DNA of 64,000 nucleotides from Flavobacterium fluviale (GCF_003312915.1 NZ_CP030261.1:62001-126000), one strand, 5' to 3'; positions 51,497 to 61,405 are shown, counted from the first letter of the stretch. Notes: generated by a model from the letters alone, not told the origin. Translations and numbers: made by a program.

Positions 51497-53056
51497 ATGG
51501 ACATCATAACGATCATTATTGGTATTGTGGGTATTGCAGCAGGATTTGCAATAGCTAAAATTATCGAGAAAAGTAATATTTCAAACCTAATTAAAAACGC
51601 CAAAAAAGAAGCAGCTTCAATTTTAAAAGATGCTAATTTAGAAGCTGAAAATATTAAAAAAGACAAAATTCTTCAAGCAAAAGAAAAATTCATTGAATTA
51701 AAATCTGAGCACGAACAAGTTATTTTAGCAAGAGACAAAAAAGTTGCTGAAGTAGAAAAACGCGTGCGTGATAAAGAATCTCAGGTTTCAAATGAACTTT
51801 CTAAAGCTAAAAAAGTTAACGACGACTTTGAAGCTAAAACTGCTGAATACAATAATAAAATTGAAGTTTTAGACAAAAAACAAGCTGAAGTTGATAAACT
51901 TCACAAAAGTCAATTACAGCAGCTTGAAGTAATTTCTGGTCTTTCTGCTGAAGAAGCAAAAGAACAATTAGTAGAAGGTTTAAAAGCTGAAGCTAAAACA
52001 AAAGCGATGTCTCATATTCAAGAAACAATTGAAGAGGCTAAGCTTACTGCGCAGCAAGAAGCTAAGAAAATTATTATCAACACTATTCAAAGAGTTGGAA
52101 CTGAAGAAGCAGTTGAAAATTGCGTTTCTGTTTTCAACATTGAATCTGATGATGTAAAAGGTAGAATTATTGGTCGTGAAGGACGTAACATTAGAGCTCT
52201 TGAAGCTGCAACTGGAGTTGAAATCATTGTTGATGATACACCAGAAGCTATCATTCTTTCTTGTTTTGATCCAGTTCGTAGAGAAATTGCGCGTTTGTCA
52301 TTACACAAATTAGTAACTGATGGACGTATTCACCCAGCGAGAATCGAAGAAGTGGTTGCTAAAACCGCAAAACAAATCGACGACGAAATTATCGAGGTTG
52401 GAAAACGTACGGTAATCGACTTAGGAATTCATGGTTTACACCCAGAATTAATAAAAGTTGTCGGCAGAATGAAATACCGTTCTTCTTACGGACAAAATTT
52501 ATTACAGCACTCAAGAGAGGTTTCTAAACTTTGCGGTATCATGGCTGCAGAATTAGGATTGAATGTTAAACTAGCTAAAAGAGCAGGTTTACTTCACGAT
52601 ATTGGAAAAGTGCCAGACACAGAAAGTGATTTACCACACGCACTTTTAGGAATGCAGTGGGCTGAAAAATATGGTGAAAAAGAAGAAGTTTGCAACGCGA
52701 TTGGAGCGCACCACGACGAGATCGAAATGAAATCTTTATTGTCGCCGATTATTCAGGTTTGTGATGCTATTTCTGGAGCAAGACCAGGAGCAAGACGCCA
52801 GGTATTGGATTCTTACATCCAACGTTTGAAAGATCTTGAAGATGTTGCTTACGGATTCAGCGGTGTTAAAAACGCTTATGCAATTCAAGCTGGTAGAGAA
52901 CTTCGTGTAATTGTTGAAAGTGAAAAAGTTTCAGACGATAACGCTGCGAACTTATCCTTCGAAATTTCACAAAAAATTCAAACAGAAATGACTTATCCTG
53001 GACAAGTAAAAGTTACAGTTATTAGAGAAACTAGAGCTGTAAATATTGCAAAGTAA
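51497..53056 (+). CDS. rny: Ribonuclease Y
   Basis: The 519-residue enzyme has an N-terminal membrane anchor (about residues 4-20), a long coiled coil (about 25-200), a KH domain (about 210-270, with [28 protein letters not shown]) and an HD domain (about 335-430, with [12 protein letters not shown]). It starts mRNA decay at the inner membrane. All functional motifs are intact. It is downstream of the 6S RNA gene and probably has its own promoter in that gap. Confidence 0.96.
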   Translation: MDIITIIIGIVGIAAGFAIAKIIEKSNISNLIKNAKKEAASILKDANLEAENIKKDKILQAKEKFIELKSEHEQVILARDKKVAEVEKRVRDKESQVSNELSKAKKVNDDFEAKTAEYNNKIEVLDKKQAEVDKLHKSQLQQLEVISGLSAEEAKEQLVEGLKAEAKTKAMSHIQETIEEAKLTAQQEAKKIIINTIQRVGTEEAVENCVSVFNIESDDVKGRIIGREGRNIRALEAATGVEIIVDDTPEAIILSCFDPVRREIARLSLHKLVTDGRIHPARIEEVVAKTAKQIDDEIIEVGKRTVIDLGIHGLHPELIKVVGRMKYRSSYGQNLLQHSREVSKLCGIMAAELGLNVKLAKRAGLLHDIGKVPDTESDLPHALLGMQWAEKYGEKEEVCNAIGAHHDEIEMKSLLSPIIQVCDAISGARPGARRQVLDSYIQRLKDLEDVAYGFSGVKNAYAIQAGRELRVIVESEKVSDDNAANLSFEISQKIQTEMTYPGQVKVTVIRETRAVNIAK

Positions 53057-53076
53057 TAGGATTCATAAACATACAA

Positions 53077-53106
53077 GAAAGGCTGTCAATTATGACAGCC
53101 TTTCTT
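53077..53106. terminator. Bidirectional terminator
   Basis: GAAAGGCTGTCA pairs with TGACAGCCTTTC around ATTA, with T after it, between convergent rny and kinase gene. Confidence 0.9.
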
Positions 53107-53125
53107 TTTATCCTTTATTTCATAT

Positions 53126-54646
53126 TTACATATCATTAAAAACAATTTTAAAGCTCGTTCCTACCCCGACTTCACTTTCTACCAAAACCGTCCCTTTCAT
53201 CGCCTCTATTTGATTTCTTGTAATATAAAGTCCAATTCCACGTGCTTCCTCATGCTTGTGAAAAGTTTTATACATTCCAAACAACAAATCTCCATAAACT
53301 TTTAAATCTATTCCGAGACCGTTATCCGTAATCTTAAGCGATTTGAAACCTTCTGGTTCTATCGCAAAATCGAAAATTATTACAGGATCGCGATCTGGAT
53401 GGGCATATTTTATGGCATTTGTGGTAAAATTCAACAACACACTTTCCATATAAGCCGGATTGAAATTAATTGTCAAATATTTTGGAACATTATTTATAAT
53501 GGTCACATTTCGTTGTTTATCATAGCCTTTAATCGTCGAAATAGTTTTTTCGATATATTCACACAACATCAACGGCACAACCGCAATATTGATATTACTC
53601 TGCGTTTTTACAATCTGTGTCAGATTTGAAATTGTCTCATTCAGGTCATTTGAAACAGTGCGTAAATGTTCCAGCATTTCTTCAACCGTCTGCCTGTTTA
53701 CATCGGCATCGATAAAATCTAAAATCGACTTAATATTACCAGCCTGCGTATTCAAATTATGCGAAACGATATGCGAAAAGTTCAATAAACGACTGTTCTG
53801 ATCACTGTACAATTTCATTGTTTTGATAAGTTCCAGTTCTTTTTCTTTTTGAGCAGAAACATCCGTATGCGTACCGATTACACGCAAAGGCTTTCCGTTT
53901 TCATCACGTTTGATAACTTTCCCGCGGTCCAAAATCCATTTATAATTACCGCTTGATGTCATTACTCGGTGGTAATTTTCATAATAGGGAATCTTATTGT
54001 CAAAATGTTCCTGAATATCCGAGTAATATTTGGGAAGATCATCAGGGTGCACAATTTTATCCCAGCGTTCTGGATCATCAAAAATATCGGTTGATTCTAA
54101 TTCTAAAATTTTAAGTGAAAGAGAAGAATAAAAAACACTATTGGTCACCATATCCCAGTCCCAAATTCCAGCAGTTGAAGCATCAAGGGCAAATTGAAAA
54201 CGTTCTTCGGATATGCGAAGTTTTTCTTCTTTATCTTTTAATTCTGTAATATCTGAAACGTGTCCATAAAAAACAACCTTACCACCTACAGTAGATTCTG
54301 TTTTTGAAGTAATCTTAAACCAGCGAATTCCTTTTTTAGGCAGAACTGCCCTAAATTGAATTTCCCAAGGCTTAACATCTCTTTTAGCCTGAACTAGAGA
54401 CTGAAAAAAGCGCTCGCGATCGCTTGCTACAATTCGGTCGAAAATTATAAACTTTATATCATTAGTAAAATCTGCCGCAGAAAGCTCAAATATTTCATCT
54501 GCCGATTTACTTACAAGTGGAAACGAATAATTATTATCTGCATCAATAATAAACTGAAAAAGTACGTCAGGCATTTCTGCTAGTAATTTTTTATAAAAAT
54601 TATTTACTTCTAAGCAATCGTCATTTCCATACAAATCAAAAACCAT
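53126..54646 (-). CDS. PAS-domain sensor histidine kinase
   Basis: The 506-residue protein has no signal or membrane segments, so it is a soluble sensor. It has a PAS domain (about residues 20-140), a second PAS with PAC tail (about 148-275), a phosphoacceptor helix with FSHIVSHNLNTQAGN (near 295-310, two His) and an ATPase domain with FTTNAIKYAH (about 405), DNGLGIDL and ARGIGLYI. The phosphoacceptor box has HNLN in place of HxLRxP forms. No response regulator is next to it. Confidence 0.9.
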   Translation of the reverse strand: MVFDLYGNDDCLEVNNFYKKLLAEMPDVLFQFIIDADNNYSFPLVSKSADEIFELSAADFTNDIKFIIFDRIVASDRERFFQSLVQAKRDVKPWEIQFRAVLPKKGIRWFKITSKTESTVGGKVVFYGHVSDITELKDKEEKLRISEERFQFALDASTAGIWDWDMVTNSVFYSSLSLKILELESTDIFDDPERWDKIVHPDDLPKYYSDIQEHFDNKIPYYENYHRVMTSSGNYKWILDRGKVIKRDENGKPLRVIGTHTDVSAQKEKELELIKTMKLYSDQNSRLLNFSHIVSHNLNTQAGNIKSILDFIDADVNRQTVEEMLEHLRTVSNDLNETISNLTQIVKTQSNINIAVVPLMLCEYIEKTISTIKGYDKQRNVTIINNVPKYLTINFNPAYMESVLLNFTTNAIKYAHPDRDPVIIFDFAIEPEGFKSLKITDNGLGIDLKVYGDLLFGMYKTFHKHEEARGIGLYITRNQIEAMKGTVLVESEVGVGTSFKIVFNDM

Positions 54647-54798
54647 ATACTCCCTTTTTATGTAAATAAATATCCATACTTTTTATTTTTAAAGAAACAA
54701 ATTAAAATCACAAAATAGTGCTAAATTGTTTTTATTAAAACAAAAATTTAACACAATATATTAATTTTTACGACAAAATAAACGCAATAATGATAAAA

Positions 54799-55695
54799 TT
54801 ATTTTCTAGGATGGAAACTATGCATTACTTCTTTTAAAAAGCTGCGGTCTAAATGAACGTAAATTTCAGTTGTTGTAATCGATTCGTGGCCTAGCATTAA
54901 TTGAATTGATCTCAAATCGGCACCATTTTCCAATAAATGTGTTGCAAAAGAATGGCGCAGTGTATGCGGACTTATATTTTTTTTTAATCCAACTTTTTGA
55001 GCCAGATCTTTTATAATAGTAAAAACCATTGCTCTGGTTAAGTAATTTCCTCTCCTATTTAAAAACAAAGTATCTTCGGCACCTTTTTTAATACTCAAAT
55101 TAGGCCGCACTGCATTTTTATAAATATCAATATATTTTTGAGTTAATGGCCCAATCGGAACAAATCGTTCTTTATTTCCCTTTCCGGTGATCTTTATAAA
55201 TCCCTCATCAAAAAACAAATCGGATATTTTAAGGGAAATTAATTCAGAAACACGTAATCCACATCCGTACAAAGTTTCAAGCATCGCCCTATTCCGTTCG
55301 CCCTCGTTAGTACTTAAATCTATCGCTTCTATGAGATTATCTATTTCCTCAAGCGAGAGCGTATCTGGTAATTTACGTCCCGTTTTTGGAGCCTCAATTA
55401 ATTCCAACGGATTATCGTTTCTGTAATCTTCGAATACCAAATAATTAAAAAAACTTTTCAATCCAGAAATAATCCTTGCCTGCGACCTCGGATTTAATTC
55501 TTTTGCGACTTCATAAATAAATTGCTGCAGGGTTTCTTCAGAAATTTTTATGGGTGAAACATCAATTTGATTGGTTTCTAAAAAAAGACACAGGCGCTCA
55601 ATATCAAAGCCATAGTTTTCAATCGTATTTTTAGACAAACCTCTTTCTATCCTTAAATACGACTGGTAATCTTTTATATATCTGTTCCAATTCAT
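54799..55695 (-). CDS. xerD: Tyrosine recombinase XerD
   Basis: The 298-residue protein has the N-terminal SAM-like core-binding domain (YLRIERGLSKNTIENYGFDIE, about residues 11-95) and the catalytic domain with the Arg in YGCGLRVSEL, the HTLRHSFATHLLENGADLRSIQLMLGH box and the Tyr in TTEIYVHLD. All five catalytic residues are present. It resolves chromosome dimers at dif with XerC. The longer frame to 55713 is less likely than the ATG at 55695. Confidence 0.92.
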   Translation of the reverse strand: MNWNRYIKDYQSYLRIERGLSKNTIENYGFDIERLCLFLETNQIDVSPIKISEETLQQFIYEVAKELNPRSQARIISGLKSFFNYLVFEDYRNDNPLELIEAPKTGRKLPDTLSLEEIDNLIEAIDLSTNEGERNRAMLETLYGCGLRVSELISLKISDLFFDEGFIKITGKGNKERFVPIGPLTQKYIDIYKNAVRPNLSIKKGAEDTLFLNRRGNYLTRAMVFTIIKDLAQKVGLKKNISPHTLRHSFATHLLENGADLRSIQLMLGHESITTTEIYVHLDRSFLKEVMHSFHPRK

Positions 55696-55723
55696 ATGTA
55701 CAAAGTAAACCATTTTTAATCAT

Positions 55724-55756
55724 AAAAAAACCTCCCTGAATCAGGAAGGTTTTTGA
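55724..55756 (-). terminator. Terminator after the first barrel gene
   Basis: On the minus strand AAAAACCTTCCTGA pairs with TCAGGGAGGTTTTT, then T. It separates the barrel gene from xerD. Confidence 0.85.
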
Positions 55757-55776
55757 AATATTTTTATTCTGAAATA

Positions 55777-56358
55777 TTAGAATTTATAAGATAAAGATAG
55801 TGCAAGATTACTGTTTTTTGCACTGTCATAATAATCATCGGTATTATCTACATCTTCATCAGTTAGTGGAGATAAACCAATAGTATATCGAAGACCTACT
55901 GCAAGATTATCTGTAAAGTTATATCCAGCACCAATGTTAAAGCCAAAATCTACTGATCTAGTAAAATCTTTAATATCTTCACCTTCAGCTTTAGCAGATA
56001 GCAAAACACCTAACTGAGGGCCAGCTTCCACACTAAACTTATTGTCTACAATATAGTATTTCGCTAGTACAGGGATATTTAAATAATTTAATTTAAAATC
56101 AACATCTCCTCCAAAGCCTCCATCAACTTTTGTTCCTTGAGCTGAAAATAAAAGCTCTGGCTGTATAAAAAATTTCTCTACAATATTGATCTCAGCAAAT
56201 CCTCCAACATGAAAACCTACTAAAGTTTTTGTATCATCAACATCTCCTCCAACTACAGTTGAAAGGTTAAGACCTCCTTTTACTCCGAATCTTGTTTGTT
56301 GTGCATTTGCAAAACTAAATGCCGCTACCGCTATAGCAGTTAAAATAATTTTCTTCAT
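55777..56358 (-). CDS. Outer-membrane beta-barrel protein (porin family)
   Basis: The 193-residue protein has a signal peptide (about residues 1-19, ending ANAQ) and eight-stranded-barrel spacing, with FGVKGGLNLSTVVGG early, FFIQPELLFSAQG in the middle, FGFNIGAGYNFTDNLAVGLRY later, and it ends LSLSYKF with a terminal Phe. This is the OmpA/OmpX-like small barrel pattern. It has paralogues nearby at 56554 (minus) and 57343 (plus). Role unknown. Confidence 0.88.
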   Translation of the reverse strand: MKKIILTAIAVAAFSFANAQQTRFGVKGGLNLSTVVGGDVDDTKTLVGFHVGGFAEINIVEKFFIQPELLFSAQGTKVDGGFGGDVDFKLNYLNIPVLAKYYIVDNKFSVEAGPQLGVLLSAKAEGEDIKDFTRSVDFGFNIGAGYNFTDNLAVGLRYTIGLSPLTDEDVDNTDDYYDSAKNSNLALSLSYKF

Positions 56359-56502
56359 ACTATTTGTTTTGGTTAAATTTTAATGATCAAATATAAAAAT
56401 ATTCTTCATAAAAAATAATTTGGAATTTAACAAATAAAATAGTAATAAGTATATAAGTTGTTAAATTAAAATGATATAAGAATGAAGCAAAATCTAACAA
56501 AA

Positions 56503-56525
56503 AAAAAACCTTCCCGAAGGAAGGC
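56503..56525 (-). terminator. Terminator after the second barrel gene
   Basis: On the minus strand CCTTCC, TTCG, GGAAGG and a T run form a compact UUCG-loop terminator. Confidence 0.85.
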
Positions 56526-56553
56526 ATAAAAAAACTAACTAAACTTGTTTTTT

Positions 56554-57060
56554 TTAAAAGTGTAATGCAAATCCAACGTTAAACTGGAAAGCACTTTTGA
56601 AGTAATCATCATTTAAAGATACATTATAACGGATTCCTGGTTCAACAGAAACATTTTTTCCAATAAACCAAGCATATCCACCTTGTAATCCTAAATAAGA
56701 TGGGTTTTCATCTGCACCTTTGTAGCTAACTCCATTGTAAGAAACCTCTAAAGGAAATTTGTTTGCTGCATAATATTTTGCCCCAATTTTGTAAGCAAAA
56801 ACACTGCTGTCATCTCCCTCATCTCCGTAGCCTAATCCAACTTTTAAAGCTAAATTATCAGCCACGAAATAACCACCTTCTGCACCAATATTCCAAGCTG
56901 TTTCACCATCAACAGAAGTTAAACCAAAAGATGTTGAACCAACATTAGAACCAAAGCCAGTATTAGCCTCAATTAACCATTTTCCTTTTGCTGTTTGTTC
57001 TTGTGCATTAGCAAAACCAAACGCCATTACTGCAATAGCAGCTAAAATTACTTTTTTCAT
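56554..57060 (-). CDS. Outer-membrane beta-barrel protein
   Basis: This 168-residue protein has a signal peptide (about residues 1-19, ANAQ) and alternating strands: GKWLIEANTGFGSN, WNIGAEGGYFVADNLALKVGLGYG, FAYKIGAKYYAAN, and it ends FNVGFALHF with a terminal Phe. The layout is a small barrel like the neighbours, but with shorter loops. The mature N-terminus has no homology visible with the protein at 55777 beyond the signal. Role unknown. Confidence 0.85.
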   Translation of the reverse strand: MKKVILAAIAVMAFGFANAQEQTAKGKWLIEANTGFGSNVGSTSFGLTSVDGETAWNIGAEGGYFVADNLALKVGLGYGDEGDDSSVFAYKIGAKYYAANKFPLEVSYNGVSYKGADENPSYLGLQGGYAWFIGKNVSVEPGIRYNVSLNDDYFKSAFQFNVGFALHF

Positions 57061-57342
57061 GTTTTATATTTTTTAATTACAAAACACAAAACTAAGATTA
57101 GACTTACAAAATTGAATCCACAATAAGTTTAAAAAGTATTAAAATAAGACAGAAAAAAATGACTAAATACGAATCTGATTATCAAGTATCTAAAAGAGTT
57201 TTAACTGCCTTTTTATCGTAAAAAATGAATTTCGGTGGGAATTTTATTAATTATTTAATCCAAAATATAAGGCAATAAAATGCTAAATATGTAGTTTTGA
57301 ATTTTAAATAACGTTTAAATACCAAACTTTAAAAACATTTTT
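57061..57342. other. 282-base gap between divergent barrel genes
   Basis: AT-rich sequence with no gene or strong hairpin. AACGTTTAAATACC near 57309 could be part of the plus-strand promoter. No regulatory motif is clear. Confidence 0.45.
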
Positions 57343-57903
57343 ATGAAAAAAATACTTTTAGCAGCTGTTTTGTTCATTGCAACATCAGCTACAATCAACG
57401 CTCAATTTGTGCAAATCGGGGTTAAAGCAGGGGTTAACTTTGCAAATCAAACTGGAGGTTCTGACTTTGACGGAATTTCTGTTGACAAAGAAGGTATTAC
57501 AAGTTACCACGCAGGTCTTGTAGCAGAACTTAAATTATTAGAAAAATTCTCAATTCAGCCAGAGCTTTTGTATACTACACAAGGAGCAACTTATAAAAAT
57601 GCTATTTCAGAATTCAAAAACGAAATGGGATATATCGCTATTCCTGTAATGGCGAAAATCTACATGACTAAATCACTTAGTTTAGAACTTGGTCCACAAG
57701 CTTCATTCCTTGTATCTAATAAAAAAGAATTTGACGTTGCAGATCCAAAAACATTTGACTTTTCTCTTAACGCAGGTTTAGGATTAAAAGTTGTTGGAGG
57801 TCTTTTTGTTCAAGCTCGTTACGGAATAGGTTTAACTGAGATTTCAGAAGAAGCTGACTTTAAAAACTCTGTATTCCAACTTTCAGCTGGATACATGTTC
57901 TAA
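57343..57903 (+). CDS. Outer-membrane beta-barrel protein (porin family)
   Basis: A 186-residue paralogue of the protein at 55777: signal peptide (about residues 1-20), VQIGVKAGVNFANQTGG, the EKFSIQPELLYTTQGATY strand pair shared with that protein, KIYMTKSLSLELGPQASFLVS and a terminal LSAGYMF. It is a small barrel of the same type. It has its own terminator, so it is regulated separately from the two minus-strand barrel genes. Confidence 0.88.
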   Translation: MKKILLAAVLFIATSATINAQFVQIGVKAGVNFANQTGGSDFDGISVDKEGITSYHAGLVAELKLLEKFSIQPELLYTTQGATYKNAISEFKNEMGYIAIPVMAKIYMTKSLSLELGPQASFLVSNKKEFDVADPKTFDFSLNAGLGLKVVGGLFVQARYGIGLTEISEEADFKNSVFQLSAGYMF

Positions 57904-57923
57904 AATATATCACATACTTTTAT

Positions 57924-57957
57924 AAAAACCGCTCTATTAATTGGAGCGGTTTTTTTA
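57924..57957 (+). terminator. Terminator after the third barrel gene
   Basis: AAAACCGCTC pairs with GAGCGGTTTT, then a T run. Confidence 0.88.
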
Positions 57958-58028
57958 TTTTTACAAAGTTCAATGACAATGGCAGAATAAATGGCAATGT
58001 CAATACATAATTACACAAAAAATTAAAT

Positions 58029-58442
58029 ATGAGAATCTGCATTATCAACGGACCCAATTTGAATCTTTTAGGGAAACGCGAACCAGAAGTTTACGGAAGC
58101 CAGACTTTTGAAGATTACTTTGAAACGTTGAAAGAGAAATTCCCAAACATCGAGCTTTCGTATTATCAAAGTAATATCGAAGGTGAACTAATTGGAAAAA
58201 TCCAGGAAGTTGGATTTTCATTTGATGGAATCATTTTGAATGCTGGCGCTTACACACACACTTCAATTGGTTTAGGCGATGCCATGAAAGCTGTTACAAC
58301 TCCTGTAATTGAAGTTCATATTTCTAATACATATGCTCGCGAAAGTTTTAGACATCAATCGTATTTATCTGGAAATGCTAAAGGTGTTATTTTAGGCTTT
58401 GGGTTGAAAAGTTATGAATTGGCGATTCAGTCGTTTTTATAA
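58029..58442 (+). CDS. aroQ: Type II 3-dehydroquinate dehydratase
   Basis: The 137-residue enzyme has the type II pattern: INGPNLNLLGKREPEVYG at the start (with the active Tyr), NAGAYTHTSIGLGDA, EVHISNTYARESFRH and GFGLKSYELA. It makes 3-dehydroshikimate in the shikimate path as a dodecamer. It is a single gene, and xerD is on the other side of the three barrel genes. Confidence 0.95.
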   Translation: MRICIINGPNLNLLGKREPEVYGSQTFEDYFETLKEKFPNIELSYYQSNIEGELIGKIQEVGFSFDGIILNAGAYTHTSIGLGDAMKAVTTPVIEVHISNTYARESFRHQSYLSGNAKGVILGFGLKSYELAIQSFL

Positions 58443-58467
58443 TTTAAACTAAATATCATATCACCGA

Positions 58468-58522
58468 AGTCTTGCAGGAGAAAGGGGCTTCGACTCCGCT
58501 CAGCCTGACATCTGCGAGATTA
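58468..58522 (+). repeat. Dispersed intergenic repeat fragment
   Basis: CTTGCAGGAG and GCTTCGACTCCGCTCAGCC are words of dispersed repeats common in Flavobacterium intergenic regions. GTCTTGCAGGA partly matches 12860-12875. Confidence 0.5.
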
Positions 58523-58594
58523 AGCTTGAAAGAAACTCATATAAACAAAATTACAATTTAACATATTATTAATAAGCTCATTTTCAAGTTCTTT

Positions 58595-58602
58595 TATTTT
58601 TG
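58595..58602 (+). promoter_or_regulatory. -7 element of the DUF5686 gene
   Basis: TATTTTTG fits TANNTTTG, 17 bases before the ATG at 58620. Confidence 0.4.
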
Positions 58603-58619
58603 TAAGAGAAACCACTTAC

Positions 58620-61106
58620 ATGAAAAACTTTACATTATTAGCCTTTTTAATATTTTCAATTTCCAATTTTGCCCAAATCAAAGGGACTGTAACCGATGAA
58701 AAGGGAAATCCACTGCCGTTTGTTTCTATTTTTGAAGAAGGGACTTATCGCGGCACCACTTCGAATGAACAAGGCAAATACCAACTGCAGGTAAAAGAAA
58801 TTGGTAAAAACCGAATTGTCTTTCAGTATTTAGGTTTTAAAACGCAGAAAATCACAATTTCTCCAGATTCAAATACAACTTTAGATGTCAAAATGGAGGA
58901 AGAAAGTTTCTCTCTAAATGAAGTTGTTATTGATCCTAAAAACAATCCAGCAAATGCCATTATAAAAAGCGCGATTGCTAATAAAAAAGAAAACTCCGAT
59001 AAAACATCTAGATATACAGCCGACTTTTATTCTAAAGGAATGTTTAAGGTCAAAGATCTTCCTAAAAAAATCTTAGGACAGAAAGTTGATCTTGGCGAGG
59101 ATATGGCTTCCAATTTAGATTCTACTGGAACAGGAATTCTATATTTATCAGAAACCGTTTCTAAAATTACTTTTGAAAAACCCGAGAAGTTAAAGGAAAG
59201 AATTATAGCTTCTAAAATTTCAGGAAATAATCGCGGTTACAGCTACAACACTGCAGCATTATCGACTTATGATTTTTATGACAATACTGTAGATTTCAAC
59301 GTTAAAATGATTTCTCCTATTGCTGATAATGCTTTTACTTACTACAAATACAAGCTCGAAGGAACTTTTTACGACGATAATAAAAAGCAGATTTATAAAA
59401 TAAAAGTTATTCCAAAGCGAGATAAAGAACCTGTTTTTGAAGGTTACATTTATATTGTTGATGACAGTTTTGCCATTTATGCTATAGACTTAGAGATTAA
59501 AGGCTATCGCATGAAAAATGAATTTACCGAAGTAATGAATTTAAAGCAGAGTTTCAGCTATAATGCAAAAAACAAAATTTGGTCTAAAAATGCTCAGACG
59601 CTCTCTTTTAATGCAGGTGTTTTTGGAATAAAATTCTCTGGGAACTTCAATTATATTTATTCTAATTATGAATTTCCATCTTCTTTCGAGAAAAAAACTT
59701 TTGGAAATGAAATTGTTTCCTTTGAAGCAGACGCCAATAAAAAAGATGATGCATTCTGGAACCAAATCAGACCAATTCCGTTAACTATTGAAGAAAGCAC
59801 TGATTACAGTAAAAAAGATAGTCTTTTAGTCATTCGAACATCCAGAAAATATACCGATTCTATAGATGCCAAAAACAATAAATTTAAAGTTTGGGATATT
59901 TTAATGGGCTACGATTACAAAAATACTTTCAAAAAATATTCTTTTAATTACCAAGGTTTACTAAACATCGCTTCTTTAAGTTTCAATACCGTTCAGGGAT
60001 TTAATTTGGATTCTGGTTTTTCATTCAAAAAAGAAAATGAAGAAGAAGGAAAAACAACTTCTATTGGTACGACTTTTAATTATGGATTTTCAGATCAGCG
60101 ATTTAGAGTTGTTGGACAATTTTCCCATAAATTCAATAATATAAATTATGCTACAGTTGGAGTTTCGGGAGGAACAAAAACTGCGCAGTTTAACGGTGCT
60201 GAACCTATTACTAAATTGGTCAATTCTATAAGTTCTTTATTTTTTAAAGACAACTATATGAAGTTGTACAATTTAGAATATGCGCAGGTTAACTATTCGC
60301 AAGACGTTTTAAATGGCGTTAATTTGTTTGGAAAAGTGGCCTACGAACAGCGAAAAGCTCTTTTCAATACCACTGATTATTCTTTCTTTAAAAGAGATGA
60401 TCTATATTCTTCAAACAATCCTCTTGCTCCAAATGATTTTACCACGGCACCATTTGAGCAGCATCATTTGTTTAAAGCAGGTCTAAATGCCAGAATTAAC
60501 TTTGGAAATAAATATATTTCAAGACCAGACGGAAGATACAATTTTAGAGATGACAAATATCCAACAGTAGTTTTAGGTTTCGAAAAAGCTTTTGCTGCAA
60601 GCGAAAAGAAATACGAATTTGAAAGAATCGGCACTTCTGTGCAATATGATTTACGACTTGGAAATAAAGGTCTTTTGGGAACTAATTTTAGAGCCGGAAA
60701 ATTCTTCAATGCAGAAAATATTTCTTTTATAGATTACAGACATTTCAACGGAAACCAAACTCATATTGGTACAAGCGGCCGCTATTTAAATGTTTTTAAT
60801 TTAATGCCATACTACGCCAATAGCACAAATGATAGTTATTTTGAAATGCATCTAGAGCACAATGACACAGGATTTATTATGAATAAAATTCCATTACTAA
60901 ATCTATTAAAATCTACGATGAATATTGGATTTCACTCGCTGGCAATTCCAGATCGAAAACCTTATACGGAATTCACTGTTGGTTTGGATAATTTAGGTTT
61001 CGGTAAATTTAAATTGTTTAGAGTGGATTACGTACATTCTTATCAAGGAGGCATTCAACAAAATGGTGTTGTGTTTGGATTGAAGATTTTGAATGTTTTA
61101 GATTAG
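58620..61106 (+). CDS. DUF5686 / CarboxypepD_reg-like outer membrane protein
   Basis: The 828-residue protein has a signal peptide (about residues 1-18), a CarboxypepD_reg-like domain (about 20-95, IKGTVTDEKGNPLPFVSIFEEG), a helical/strand middle (KNNPANAIIKSAIANKKEN) and a large DUF5686 C-terminal half that ends in a barrel-like strand series (GLKILNVLD at the end). It probably sits in the outer membrane. Its function is unknown. It is a single gene between aroQ and a repeat-filled gap. Confidence 0.88.
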   Translation: MKNFTLLAFLIFSISNFAQIKGTVTDEKGNPLPFVSIFEEGTYRGTTSNEQGKYQLQVKEIGKNRIVFQYLGFKTQKITISPDSNTTLDVKMEEESFSLNEVVIDPKNNPANAIIKSAIANKKENSDKTSRYTADFYSKGMFKVKDLPKKILGQKVDLGEDMASNLDSTGTGILYLSETVSKITFEKPEKLKERIIASKISGNNRGYSYNTAALSTYDFYDNTVDFNVKMISPIADNAFTYYKYKLEGTFYDDNKKQIYKIKVIPKRDKEPVFEGYIYIVDDSFAIYAIDLEIKGYRMKNEFTEVMNLKQSFSYNAKNKIWSKNAQTLSFNAGVFGIKFSGNFNYIYSNYEFPSSFEKKTFGNEIVSFEADANKKDDAFWNQIRPIPLTIEESTDYSKKDSLLVIRTSRKYTDSIDAKNNKFKVWDILMGYDYKNTFKKYSFNYQGLLNIASLSFNTVQGFNLDSGFSFKKENEEEGKTTSIGTTFNYGFSDQRFRVVGQFSHKFNNINYATVGVSGGTKTAQFNGAEPITKLVNSISSLFFKDNYMKLYNLEYAQVNYSQDVLNGVNLFGKVAYEQRKALFNTTDYSFFKRDDLYSSNNPLAPNDFTTAPFEQHHLFKAGLNARINFGNKYISRPDGRYNFRDDKYPTVVLGFEKAFAASEKKYEFERIGTSVQYDLRLGNKGLLGTNFRAGKFFNAENISFIDYRHFNGNQTHIGTSGRYLNVFNLMPYYANSTNDSYFEMHLEHNDTGFIMNKIPLLNLLKSTMNIGFHSLAIPDRKPYTEFTVGLDNLGFGKFKLFRVDYVHSYQGGIQQNGVVFGLKILNVLD

Positions 61107-61218
61107 GTGCAAAGCTGCAAAGGTTCAGAGGTACAAAGGTATGTGCTTTGAGAATTTCGCTGGACGCTTGAACCGACAACTATTTTATTACAAAATAATT
61201 TTCTTACTACCAGAGATT

Positions 61219-61301
61219 GCGTTAGGGATAGGAGCGACATCCTTTTTGTTTTTTCTTTAAAAACAAAAAGATATAGCGGATAGCCCGGCCGAAGGTAACG
61301 C
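61219..61301. repeat. Dispersed palindromic repeat with poly-purine core
   Basis: An 83-bp element bounded by GCGTTA and TAACGC, with inner CTTTTTGTTTTT and AAAAACAAAAAG. Such elements are common in Flavobacterium intergenic DNA. Confidence 0.65.
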
Positions 61302-61305
61302 GCAT

Positions 61306-61347
61306 AAAAAAATCCATTGACTCTTTTAAAGAATAAATGGATTTTTT
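61306..61347. terminator. Bidirectional terminator
   Basis: AAAAAATCCATT pairs with AATGGATTTTTT between the convergent DUF5686 and CDF genes. Confidence 0.85.
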
Positions 61348-61405
61348 AAATTTTATCTTAGAAGCAAAACCTTTGAACCTTTGCGCCTATGCACCTTTGA
61401 ACCTT

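Larger units (their letters stand above)
61107..61405. other. 299-base repeat-filled gap between convergent genes
   Basis: It contains GCAAAGGTTCAGAGGTAC words (61107-61142), a dispersed palindrome (61219-61301), a terminator (61306-61347) and inverse CCTTTGCGCC/CACCTTTGAACC words (61372-61409). No gene was seen. Confidence 0.75.
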
